Source of the DNA: Pelargonium nanum
Lineage: Eukaryota > Streptophyta > Magnoliopsida > Geraniales > Geraniaceae
Length of the DNA stretch: 32,751 nt
Assembly (NCBI GenBank): GCA_036897485.1
Contig: JAYMTF010000617.1
Location: 1 to 32,751, forward strand
Reading direction: 5' to 3'
Both the position numbers and the translations under genes were made by a program. Positions 1-10,600 of this stretch are shown piece by piece; the stretch's first letter is position 1, and each line of letters begins with the position of its first letter. The notes beneath the pieces are model-generated. The model did no database searches. It saw nothing but the letters and a program-made list of their open reading frames with translations, and had not been told where the DNA came from.

Positions 1-255
1 AACTAAAAAAAGCGAAATTATAAAGGGTATTTTAGTCAAAAAAATCATTTTTTTATTAAATTTTAATAGCGTTAGTTAGTTTTGACTGATTCCGTTAGAA
101 ATTTAATGGAATGGGCCTCACGAGAACAAAATTCATGAAATTATGACTTGCGCGGAATAAATTAAAGTTTAGGGATCCAAGTAAAATAAGTGGGATAATA
201 CAAGGACCCCAAAATGAATTTTCCTTAATTAAACTAACTTAATAGTTCAAAATTG

Positions 256-308
256 ATAGTTCATGCACCTATTTGTACAAATTAATAGTTCATGCACCTA
301 TTTGTACA
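256..308. repeat. 24-bp direct repeat, two copies
   Basis: A 24-base word starting ATAGTTCATGCACC occurs at 256-279 and again at 285-308 with no difference, a period of 29 bases. A third, partial relative (GTTCATGTACC) follows near 319. It looks like a short tandem duplication inside an AT-rich mobile-element remnant. Confidence 0.75.
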
Positions 309-349
309 TTTGATCAAAGTTCATGTACCAAAATAGAGTCCGTCTCGCT

Positions 350-1545
350 ACAAATTCACTAGTCAGCGATACCAAAATTCATTGTCAATCATGACTACAA
401 GGAGGCCACAAGGTCATTGACTCAAAGTCGAGTCTTCAGATGTAAAAATGGAGTAGCATAATTAAAACGCAACATTACAGTGTGAAACAAGTCATCAGGA
501 ATCAAAACAGTAACAAAAATGGCAGAATTATAATGTATGGAAGTATATAACTGAAAGGAGATGAAGACAAGTCCACAAAATTAATCAAAATTTTGCAACA
601 ATGCTGACAGTGAAGCACATAATGAGTAGCTTCCATGGTAAAATTCATCTTTTCATAAACTTAGCGTAGTACTGTACCACCACTCTTACACTTTCCAATC
701 ATTTATCACATCCACTTTTCATCTTCTTTCATCAACTTCCCTCTAAAAGTTAAAACCCGGAAACTACCCTGGTATGAATTCCGAACTAGTAGCCCTCACT
801 GAGATGTGAATATTGTATCATTACAATAAGATGCAACTGTGACCTTCTCTTCGTGGACAAAAATATTGTTGCAAAAATTGAGTCATTGCATCAATCACAT
901 TGCCAATGAAAATGTATCTCTTTCAAGTATCTATGACACTTCACTTAAAGCCTAATTGTTAGATATAAATGCCAAACTAGCCCTTAAAAGTAAGGTTGGC
1001 CATTCAATACATGGGGCGCTATGAACTAAATCCACTCTAGTGAATTCCACTCCAAAATGCTTAAAAACATATCTCTTCACCAAACTAAATCCACTCTAGT
1101 GAATTCCACTCTCACACACACTGCCATTTTTTTAATAATAAATTGTAACTCATATCTTCTCTGGACTAACCTACTATGTCCACACCTACATACTCCCCAC
1201 ATAAACCAACTAGATAGCGTTTGGGTTAAAAAAAATGGAATGAAAACCCTGATTCTTGATTCTCGTTCTTGAACAATATTTTGAATCCAAATGTTGCCTA
1301 AGTATAAAATTGGCCAGTCTTCAGTTCAATACAAACACTTGCACACTCACTTGACTAGCTACAAATTCACTCACTCAAATTGACTTCTTTAACAAACTCA
1401 TACCGATAATATGGCTCAGTGACCCTTAATAGCATATAGTCTATTGAGTTGCCTACAAAATCACTGACTTCGAGAAGTTAACAATATCAAAATCCATTGA
1501 CAACCATGATTACAGGGAGGTCAAAACTCACAAGGTCATTTTTAC
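350..1545. repeat. Dispersed degenerate direct repeat, ~100 bp arms
   Basis: The segment about 350-440 (tacaaattcact ... gaggccacaaggtcatt) is echoed at about 1455-1545 in the same orientation (tacaaaatcact ... caaggtcatt) with many substitutions and small gaps. The arms are about 1.1 kb apart. This could be an old segmental duplication or the ends of a decayed element. I see no coding remnant between them. Confidence 0.4.
1024..1111. repeat. 29-bp direct repeat, two copies
   Basis: The word AACTAAATCCACTCTAGTGA and its continuation occur at 1024-1052 and 1083-1111 without difference, a period of 59 bases. This is a recent local duplication. Confidence 0.8.
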
Positions 1546-2026
1546 TCAATCAAAACCACAGTAAAACAGAAAGAGCATGAATCACATTTCTCAGAGGAAT
1601 TTCATCAAACAGGTTATGGGCATCCCATAAAATTTCATTTCCACAACAACAAAAATGCAGATTCCAGAGCATAGCTCACAGACCCAACAAAACTGAAGCG
1701 ACAAAGTGAACAATTCACAGATAATTACAATGACCCATTTAAATCTTCATTGAGAAATAAAAAAAATTGAATTTACCAAGTCAACAAAAGCTTACCAAAT
1801 GAGAGCTCGAGAGAAAGAGAAGCGAGTTTCGTAGGTCACGAAGCAAGTGGTCAGCACCAAGAACAGCAAGACCAGTGGAAGATTCAGCTACTGTAGTCCA
1901 TTAACGGTCGAAAAACGAGAGCGAGAGCGAAACAGAGTTTTCAGGTGGCGGTTTCAACAGAGTGAATCGTGATTTGGGCTTCGATTTCTCTTTCTGCTTC
2001 GTCTCAAACGCAGCGTTTTGGAAGAG

Positions 2027-2151
2027 TTTAGGGGTGTTTGGTTGCTGGAACGTTCTGGTTTTCGTTATGCTCTGTTTGGCCTTTATGGATTTAGGAAATC
2101 CAAGAAAAGGACTTCTTCTATTCCGATTTGGGGTCACCAAACACCCCTAAA
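2027..2151. mobile_element. Tourist/PIF-like MITE (inverted-repeat element) in HOP promoter
   Basis: A 125-bp segment is bounded by near-perfect inverted ends: TTTAGGGGTGTTTGGTTGC on the left and the reverse complement of TTTAGGGGTGTTTGGTGACC on the right. GGGTGTTTGGT-type ends are typical of Tourist-like (PIF/Harbinger) MITEs in plants. Flanking TTA/TAA triplets are present but form part of the palindrome, so the target duplication cannot be fixed. The element ends 174 bases before the HOP start codon and about 40 bases before the heat-shock element. Short open frames across it are chance. Confidence 0.55.
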
Positions 2152-2192
2152 TCCATTCGAAACGACTTCACTTTTCACCGTTTCACACGAAC

Positions 2193-2207
2193 AGAAGATT
2201 CCAGAAC
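2193..2207 (+). promoter_or_regulatory. Perfect heat-shock element upstream of HOP
   Basis: The sequence aGAAgaTTCcaGAAc is three contiguous alternating nGAAn/nTTCn units, an exact match to the heat-shock factor binding consensus. It lies about 120 bases before the HOP ATG. A two-unit version (GAAcgTTC) lies at 2048-2055, inside the neighbouring MITE. Heat induction of HOP genes is known in plants, so the site fits the gene. I cannot see the transcription start, so it might fall in the 5' leader. Confidence 0.6.
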
Positions 2208-2325
2208 GCTCTCAACACTCCTGCTACTGTCTCCACAAGTCTCCTTTAAAACCAGACCTCTCTGCTTCCCAACCTTCACTCTCCGATACACCAATATTTC
2301 TCAGCGACCAATCCGACGCCGTTTC

Positions 2326-5300
2326 ATGGCCGACGAAGCCAAAGCCAAAGGCAACGCCGCCTTCTCCTCCGGCGACTTCTCCGCCGCCGTCCGCCACTTC
2401 TCCGACGCCATCGCCCTCGCCCCCACCAACCACGTCCTCTTCTCCAACCGATCCGCCGCCTACGCCTCCCTCCACCAGTACGCCGACGCGCTCGCCGACG
2501 CCAAGAAGACCGTCGAGCTCAAGCCGGACTGGCCCAAAGGCTACAGCCGCCTCGGCGCCGCGCACCAGGGTTTGGGAAACTACGAAGATGCCATCGCCGC
2601 CTACAGTAAGGGTTTGGAGATTGATCCTCAGAACGAGGCTCTGAAATCCGGCCTCGCCGATTCTCAATCCGCCGCCGCGCGGTCTCGGTCCGCGCCGGCG
2701 AATCCGTTCGGCGACGCTTTCACGGGGCCGGAGATGTGGCCGAAGCTCGCGGCGGATCCGAGCACCAGGGCGTATCTGCAGCAGCCTGATTTTGTGAAGA
2801 TGATGCAGGAGATTCAGAAGAACCCTAATAATTTGAATTTGTATTTGAAGGATCAGAGAGTGATGCAGGCGCTTGGGGTTTTGCTCAATGTGAAGCTCAG
2901 GACCGCCGGGGATGATATGGATATACCGGAGGCGTCTTCTCCGCCGCCGCAGGAGAGGAAGAGGCCCGCTGAGGCGGAGCCGGTGAAGGAGCCGGAGCCG
3001 GAACCAATGGAGGACTCTGAGGAGGAGAAGGAGGCTAAGGAGGTGAAGGAGAGGAAGGCACAAGCTCAGAAGGCCAAGGAAGCTGGGAATGCTGCTTACA
3101 AGAAGAAGGATTTCGATACTGCCATCGAGCACTACTCGAAGGCGATGGAATTGGATGATACGGATATTTCGTTCCTTACTAACAGAGCTGCTGTTTATTT
3201 GGAGATGGGAAAGGTATGATATTTTCTGTAACATTCTGCTTATTCTTTTGGTTTTTACTTATAGCATTTGACTGGTAGTGTACAATGTGTTGCTATATGC
3301 TCTTGTTGTGTACCTTAGCTTTAATTTTTTAATATGATTGTACTTTACATGTCAGGTTTATTACCAATTAATTGTGAATTTGGTGCTTTTTTGTGATGTT
3401 ACCTTCAAAGTTATAATCTTTAGATACCTTTAATTGAATACTTGGCATGATCCTAAATTTGCTTTGAGTTATTTCAAGTTTTGTTGTTTATATTCTTCTC
3501 AGATTCTTCTGTGCAGATATTTGCATTGATGTTGGGGCCATGACAGCCCACTGCTTCAGTGGCATTATATGTGTATGTTTGTTTGATTGGTGGTGTGTAA
3601 TGTGTTTGTATATGTTCTTATGTACATTTGCTTTAATCTCTTCATATTGTGCATGCCAATGGTTACATTGATTGTGACTTTGATTCTTGGGATGTTACCA
3701 TATTCAAAGTATTGTCTTTATTAAATTGCATGTTTTATACATGTCTCTAACTGGATAATTGGCATGATCCTGAGTTTGGTTTGATGTTCAGATATGGTAT
3801 GATTGGTTTTGTCCTTATAAGAAGCCCTTGTACAGGGGTCTGCATATTGTTCTCAGTTTCTTGTTTCAAATGAATTGGCATTGGTTTGTGTATGTGTATG
3901 CTTGTTTTGGGTGTTTAGTACTGAATAGATTTGGATGGTTACGCACTGCACGTTGTAATCATTCGGATATTGTCTTCACTTTTTTTTTTTGTTTATTTTT
4001 CCCCAAAATGTGCAAATGGGAAGGGTGTGATATTAATCAATTTGGTTTCTGATTGGTGGCATATATGATTCATCTTCTTTTGCCTGTGTAGACATATGTC
4101 ATCTGACTTGGTTGTAACAATTTTCAGTATGAGGAATGCATTAAAGATTGTGAGAAGGCTGTTGAGAGGGGAAGAGAACTTAGGTCTGACTACAAGATGG
4201 TAGCAAGAGCTTTGACTAGGAAGGGTAATGCCTTGGTGAAAATGGCAAAATGCTCCAAGGACTTCGAACCCGCTATTGAGACATACCAGAAGGCTCTAAC
4301 TGAGCATCGCAACCCGGACACGCTGAAAAGACTAAATGAAGCTGAGAAGGCTAAGAAGGATCTAGAGCAGCAAGAGTACTTTGATCCTAAATTGGCTGAT
4401 GAGGAGCGCGAGAAAGGTAATTCTCTTCTCAGCATGAATTAGCTTTACATTGCTTACCTTGTGGGCTGTTCCCGGAAAATCTAACCCTTTTCAGTAATAC
4501 TCGAATGTAATTATTACTTATCTGTGAATTGCAACCAATGATGGACAGGAAATGAATTCTTCAAGCAGCAAAAATACCCCGAAGCTATCAAGCATTACAC
4601 AGAATCTTTGAGAAGGAACCCTAAGGATCCAAAGGTAAAACCTTTATTTCAACTGCCACATGCTTGTAAATTGTTACTTGTTTAATCTCAGAAAGCATGA
4701 GTTAATCTAACTATTGGTTGTTGTTATTAGGCGTATAGTAATAGAGCTGCTTGCTATACCAAACTGGGAGCTATGCCTGAGGGATTGAAGGATGCTGAGA
4801 AGTGCATTGAACTCGATCCAACCTTTTCCAAAGGGTATACAAGGAAAGGTGCCGTTCAGTTCTTCATGAAAGAGTACGAGAAAGCTTTGGAAACATATCA
4901 ACTAGGGTTGAAACATGACCCTAACAACCAGGAGTTGCTTGATGGTGTAAGAAGGTATTATCTCGTTACGATGTGTTCCAGTATTTAAGCACATAAGATG
5001 GTATTTACATTGCTTTACTTCTTTACAGATGTGTTGAACAAATCAATAAAGCCAGCCGTGGTGATCTAACCCCCGAGGAATTGAAGGAGAGACAGGTAAT
5101 TGCTATGTTTTAAAGTCTTTGGGACACTGATGTTAATTGATCTTTGATTTGTACTTTTGGATCTCAATTTGAGTTTTTGGGACACTGATGTTAATTGATC
5201 TTTGATTTGTACTTTTGCAGGCCAAGGGAATGCAGGACCCAGAAATTCAGAACATTCTTTCAGATCCCGTCATGAGACAGGTATGGCAATTTGAATAGTG

Positions 5301-5759
5301 CTCATGTATTCAACCTTATAATTGCAAATGGGTACTCTAATTTGATCTCTCTTTCCTAGAATAAGAATCAAGAATTGGAATGGAAATTATTTTCCTACTT
5401 CAAAACTATTATGTATGTTGTGGCAAATGCCAATTTGGGATTTATGTATATTGGCAAATGGGTACTCTAATTTGAGCTCTGGTACCCCGTCGGGATTAAG
5501 AAATTTAGAATACTGAATGGAATCAAGAACAGAAAGGAGTGATTTTTTCATTTCAAAGTCATTTTCTTGACCTAAAAGTTCTAATTCATCCAAACTACCA
5601 TGTCTGTGTATTGTTGCTGATGGCGATTTGGGATGTTGTGTACAGGTGCTGGTTGATTTCCAGGAGAACCCGAAGGCGGCTCAGGATCATATGAAGAACC
5701 CAATGGTGATGACCAAGATTCAGAAGCTGATCAGTGCAGGGATTGTCCAAGTGAGATGA
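2326..5759 (+). CDS. HOP: Hsp70-Hsp90 organizing protein (HOP/STI1)
   Basis: This co-chaperone bridges Hsp70 and Hsp90 in the cytosol and passes clients between them. Exons: 2326-3213, 4128-4416, 4549-4634, 4731-4954, 5029-5095, 5221-5280, 5646-5759. All phases close and give 575 aa, the usual plant length. Domains in order are TPR1 (about 2-115), DP1 (about 135-190), a charged linker with RKRP and KERK basic patches that may be a nuclear signal, TPR2A (about 247-360), TPR2B (about 385-500) and DP2 (about 520-571). Carboxylate-clamp residues are visible: K6, N10, N41, K71 and R75 in TPR1; K251, N255, N286, R323 and R327 in TPR2A; N425, K455 and R459 in TPR2B. The start MADEAKAKGN matches the family, although the frame is open further upstream. 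Exon 1 is strikingly GC-rich compared with later exons. The gene converges with EF-G downstream. Confidence 0.97.
3266..3795 (+). repeat. Degenerate tandem duplication in HOP intron 1
   Basis: Within the 914-bp first intron, about 3266-3480 and about 3579-3795 align along their length (shared landmarks: the tggtg/tgtaatgtgtt start, the gatgttacc...ttcaaag middle and ttggcatgatcct near the end). The offset is about 313 bases. A more decayed third copy may follow to about 3960. Confidence 0.5.
5118..5217 (+). repeat. Perfect 42-bp duplication in HOP intron 5, reaching the acceptor
   Basis: A 42-base word beginning TTTGGGACACTGATG lies at 5118-5159 and again at 5176-5217 with no difference. The second copy ends directly at the CAG acceptor (5218-5220) of exon 6. 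The first copy ends in GGA instead, so the duplication copied the polypyrimidine tract but not a working AG. Confidence 0.85.
5324..5475 (+). repeat. Direct repeat in HOP intron 6
   Basis: A 22-base word beginning GCAAATGGGTACTC occurs exactly at 5324-5345 and 5454-5475. The bases after each copy stay weakly similar (gaat/aagaat-type words), which suggests an older duplication of about 130 bases within the 365-bp intron. Confidence 0.65.
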
Positions 5760-6043
5760 TTGAAAAATAATGTTTAAATTCTTCATTGGCCATAATATGT
5801 ACTTGCTGGTGTGAATTTGGGAGGTGGATAATTGATTGGGAACACAACAGATGTTTTAGTCTCAACAAATTTTGGGTTTATGCTGTTCATGAAACATTTC
5901 TTTATTGTGCTTTTAAGTTATCTGTGGATGATATTGGTAGAAGGCTTGAATTTGAATTTTCATGGAAATTGAGTTCTTGTCTATTCATAATAATTAGATT
6001 GATACTTGCTATGGTACTTGAAATTATGGGATTTGTGTAGCTT

Positions 6044-6190
6044 AGAGCTGTCAATTTGGGTTCAGGTTTGATTGGAATTTTTGAGTTCGGGTTGGAATGG
6101 TTAATGTGTGGATTGGAGTTTTGAGTAGAGTTGTGGGTTTTACATGACAAAAAATTGGACACAAATATGTGTGCATTCAAAATTTGAACT
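6044..6190 (+). repeat. Possible hAT-MITE fragment downstream of HOP
   Basis: The segment begins TTAGAGCTGTCAATTTGGGT, which resembles the terminal sequence of hAT-type miniature elements (TAGAGNTGNCAA) seen elsewhere in the window, followed by GGGTT-rich sequence. No matching right end is found, so this would be a truncated copy. It may be part of the HOP 3' region. Confidence 0.3.
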
Positions 6191-6360
6191 TGTTTAAAGT
6201 CGATCTGATTTCATCAATTTTGGATCATTTCTTTCTCGTAAAAATAATGATCCTCCCACGGAATTTTGATTTTTGAAAATGTGAGAAACATAGATTAATA
6301 TCAGCACGGAGTTACAACGTCGAGATTATTACAGACCCATAAAATATTCTTTCCTTGCCT

Positions 6361-7190
6361 TTATAGAGAGGTTAGGATATGCGCCGAAGCAACTAATTTT
6401 CTATTTATATGGAAAAGTATGACATTAAAACTACTATAATACAAAATGTGTTTAATGTCTACAACAATTGCTTTGCAGTCCGCCCTGCAAATGTCTTCTT
6501 CGGATCTATCAAGCTGAGTGTCCCTAAACAGAGAAATAGAATCAGTTAGAATACAAGCATAATTTAAGCGGTGTTGATTAATAAAATTGCAAGCAGAGGC
6601 AATAGCTTCGGCTTCCGAGTTGTATGCACTCGGAGAATTTAGCAGGGTGCACATCCGCCCTTTGACATTTCCCTGATGGTCCTGAAGTTCCCATCCACAT
6701 CCTGCTCCGGACTCCGAATAGGCTCTGTCGCAAAAGAAATAATATTTGAACTGATCCAGATCGTGAGTCTAGATTTGCTAGGGTAAAGAATGATGTTTGT
6801 CACTAAGGTGATTGCCTCTTAGCATCTTTCTCCCTTCCTCGAAAGCTTTAGTGAATTCTTCAACTCTGACCGCGGCCTCTCTGAGCACTTTAGATTGGCT
6901 GAAGTTGTGTCCTTTAAAAATGACATTGTTTCTTTCTTTCTAAATCTCCCATTTTAAAACCGAACTCCAGAAAAAAAGGCAAATGGTCTTGTATACTCTT
7001 GTGCTTTTCTTTGGGGATGATTATTTCCAGCCACTCAGAGACCGATCTTATATTGGTTGATCTAACCAACAGAGGGGACGCGAACCAGCAAAACTGGCTA
7101 GATTGACATTGAAAAGCAAATGATTTATAGTTTCATTCTCCTTACCACATCTAGGGCACTGGCTACAGGGACTGAGAGAACCTACTCTTG
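6361..7190 (-). pseudogene. Decayed LINE fragment: zf-RVT plus RNase H domain
   Basis: Read on the minus strand from about 7190, the sequence shows a CPRCGKENETINHLLF motif, which is the zf-RVT zinc-binding signature found downstream of plant LINE reverse transcriptases. Several frame changes and stops follow across 6770-7100. Then an open stretch from 6768 to 6361 resembles the plant RNase H (RVT_3) domain: FCDRAYSESGAGCGWEL, NSEAEAIASACNFI, CILTDSISL, FHINRKLVASAH. The likely catalytic acids (D of FCD, E of SEAEA, D of LTDS) are all present. The reverse transcriptase core is missing, so this is a 3' fragment. It lies between the convergent 3' ends of HOP and EF-G. A stand-alone host RNase H-like gene is less likely because of the breaks. 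Confidence 0.65.
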
Positions 7191-7629
7191 TTTCTATCAA
7201 TTTTTGCGAAGACTGCATAAAATATATTCGATCAATTTTTGAGTCAACATACCCAAAATATTCAAAATTAAATTCACAACCTACACCTTTGACTAGGTCT
7301 TTCCATTCTAAAATCGAAAAATATAAATTCGAAACACGAACTGTCGACTCTGCACTTTCGAATCTTAAGCCAAGAACTACGTTGAATTTGAATTTAACAT
7401 ATTTTAACGAGGCATTTAAATATGATTGACAAGCATGGATTCTTCATAGCTACATTCATAAATTCCAATTTCCAAGGGTTCAAATGTTTATCATACAAAA
7501 TGTTCATCTATAAAAATAGTGAAGCCACAAAAAAAAAAAAAGTAACAAAATGATCTTAAATGACCCTTAAATGTCAACTTCAAAACTATATTGCTCCATG
7601 TTGGAATCTGGCCAAAAAGAATATGTGGA
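7191..7629. other. AT-rich spacer and EF-G 3' untranslated region
   Basis: No gene is visible. The part next to 7630 should be the 3' untranslated region of EF-G (minus strand), with an A-run at 7529-7541 on the plus strand. The rest is AT-rich and shows no clear repeat. Confidence 0.4.
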
Positions 7630-10600
7630 TCAAGCTGCAACTTCTTCTTGCTCTTTTGTTGCCAGTTTGTCCTGGATGTATTGAGGAACAACATCAAATT
7701 TGGCTAATTGCATAGTATACGATGCTCGACCTTTCGTCATTCCTCGGAGTGAACTGACGTATTGAAACATCTCAGCCAACGGGACAAGCCCATCAACAAC
7801 CTGCATCGAATGCAAGAAAAGAACGAAGGTTAGACAAAAGAATGTTGCGACAAGTTCTACCATTTATGATCGGCAAGTGTGTGCAGGTTTGACCAGCCCG
7901 ACCCACGATTTTTTTAGGATAACTCCGACCTGAAAATTGGTTGGATCCATTTTATGCTACCTGAACCCAAAAACGTGCAAGTCGGGTTTAAGGTGCCCGC
8001 GGGTTCATATCCAAATTGTTAGCTCTAGGTGAAGATATTGCTATACGCAACATTACCCCTGTTCTGCAAAGAGATTGCTTTCCCGACTTCAACTTGTTAT
8101 CTTAGATAGACCTGGCAATTCGGGCCGCGGCCATAAATGGGTTGTGCGAACAAACTCACACATTCATAGTCGCAACTTTTTATCAGCCACGTTAGGGCAA
8201 ACAAAAAGTAGGTCAACAAAAACACGTGCGTTTTTATATCTCAGGGTTAGATGGTAGCAATCAGAAAACTGCGACGAGTTCCACTCCTTTATTACCTAGC
8301 AGTGTCAAAACAACAGACGACTCAGTGCACAAGACTCCTGCCATTGTGGAGTCTAGGCAAATATATTGTTATACGTTCCAAACTCTAAAATTCTAACGTA
8401 TTGTGTACCAAATTCTAACGTATTGTGTACATGTCGCGTAACGGGTAACTTAGCTTACCATTGCGCCAAGTCTCACAATTAACCTATATAACCAGCAAAG
8501 TTATAAATGCACGCAACCTTACCCCGACTTAAAACCTAGACTTCAAAGTCACAAGACAACAATCTTACCATTGCGTTGAGGCTCAAATATAACTGAGCAA
8601 CACAATAATTGTATGCGACGTAATGTTACCCTGACTTAAACTTGTGAACTCAAGGTCACAAGGCAACAACCTTACCGTTGCACCAAGTCTCTCACGACTA
8701 ACTGATATAACCATCAAGCAACAATGACAACTGAGAAATAAATGGTAGTTAGCTAATATACCTTCAAACCACCAGGTTTGTCGCCGAAGGAGTTGATTTG
8801 TCCTCTCCTAGAGTTGATATCACCGATGACATCTCCCAAGTGTTCATCGGGTGTGACAACTTCCACTTTCATAATAGGCTCCAGCAACTTCGGCCCAGCT
8901 TTCCTCATTCCCGTCCGGAAAGCTCCTCTAGCCGCCAGTTGGAAGGCCAAGACGCTAGAATCAACGTCGTGGTAAGAACCATCCACTAGTACAGCGCGAA
9001 CGTCCACAACAGGAAAACCGGCAAGCACACCATTACTCATGCACTCCTCCAAACCTTTAACCACCCCAGGAATGTACTCTTTTGGTACCGCACCACCCTT
9101 GATTTCGCTCTGGAACTCGTATCCACTACCCGGATCCAAGGGCTCAAACCGTATAGTAACATCTGCAAACTGTCCTTGTCCACCTGACTGTTTCTTGTGT
9201 ATGTACTTCACTTCTGCAACTTTAGAGATGCTTTCACGATAGTTCACTTGTGGTGCACCAACATTAGCCTCTACCTGTGAGCACCAACAAACCAAAGTTA
9301 TGACAAAAAAAAAAATGTTTGCTGCTTATTTTTAAAAATTAAGTATCGATACATCTCTAACAGTGAATCTGTAGGTCATTGTTGACAAAAGAACATATTA
9401 CAGTGATGGAACATACTAACTCCATTTCATAACAAGAGTCATTTCAGAGTTGTTCACACAAATTAATATGTAAATTGACCTGATTAACCTCAGGTAATTG
9501 TTAGTGTTATCATTAATTACTACTCATTTACTAATTAGTAGTACGACTAATAAATACTGTATTTCGGAATACATATAAAGGGGCATAATTGGAATGTCAT
9601 GTGCATTTTTATCTTGAAATTGTAGAAATGAAACTTACTTTGAAATATTTTTTGCTTTCTAAAGCGCCACTTATTAAGAAGCGGAGAGTGAATATTCTTA
9701 TGCATTGAACTACAAATACATACATACATATATACATACATACATACATACATATATATACATATATATATACATATATATACACATATATATATATATT
9801 CATATACATATACAAAATAATGCATGTAGGAGTGAGGGGATTAATTACATACACATATTTGTGTAAATAGTTTTTCATAAGCATGAATATGAAATATTTG
9901 CAATGGGAAAAATGTTTCAGAAATAGATGCAAAAGGTGTAATATACGAACCTTAAATTCCCGCTTAAGCCTATCGACAATAATCTCAAGATGCAACTCTC
10001 CCATTCCTTCGATCACTGTCTGGTTTGTCTCCTCATCCCGTGAGAAGTGGAATGAAGGGTCTTCTTGAGCGAGCTTGACCAAACCATTTCCCATCTTATC
10101 AACGTCAGCTTTAGTCTTGGGCTCAATTGCAACCTTAATCACGGGATCAGGAAAGTCCATTCGTTCAAGTACAATAGGGTGATCGGGGTCACAAAGTGTC
10201 TCCCCAGTGATCGTATCTTTTAGCCCTGCAAGAGCAACAATATCACCCGCCAAAGCTACTTTAACGTCCTCTCTGCTGTTGGCGTGCATTTCTAGAAGTC
10301 TACCAACTCTTTCTTTCTTTCCTTTGTTTGCATTCAGAATATAAGAACCCGCAGTCATCTTCCCGGCGTACACTCTCACAAACGTAAGGGATCCCACAAA
10401 TGAATCGGTCATAATCTTGAAAGCAAGTCCAGCAAATGGCTCATCATCAGATGCGGCCCTTGTAAGTACCTTTTCTGGGTCGTCAGGATCGGTCCCATTC
10501 ATTGGTGGCACGTCAACTGGTGAAGGGAGATAATCCACAACAGCATCAAGTAACGGCTGCACACCCTTATTTTTAAAAGCCGATCCACATAACACAGGAA

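Larger units (their letters stand above)
1..2026. other. Gene-free region upstream of HOP
   Basis: I see no convincing gene here. The longest open frames are short and look like chance. The first 350 bases are AT-rich and carry phrases typical of decayed plant DNA transposon ends, but no paired terminal repeat is visible. Several direct repeats, listed separately, are the only structure. The stretch from about 1800 to 2026 is purine-rich with many GAGA-like runs and is probably the distal promoter of HOP. Confidence 0.5.

Noticed and set aside
2018-2644. 208-codon Pro/Ser/Thr-rich frame overlapping HOP start
   Set aside because: It is the shifted frame of HOP exon 1; the proline-rich look comes from GCC/TCC-rich codons.
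2224-3234. Long open frame (336 codons) antisense to HOP exon 1, rich in Leu/Arg and Gly/Val
   Set aside because: It is a shadow of the GC-rich, well supported HOP exon 1; composition is low-complexity and no family feature is seen.
9609-9950. Continuation of the EF-G exon 2 frame into intron 2
   Set aside because: It is intronic read-through over a microsatellite; the donor at 9950-9949 and the exon at 9274 restore the conserved EF-G sequence.
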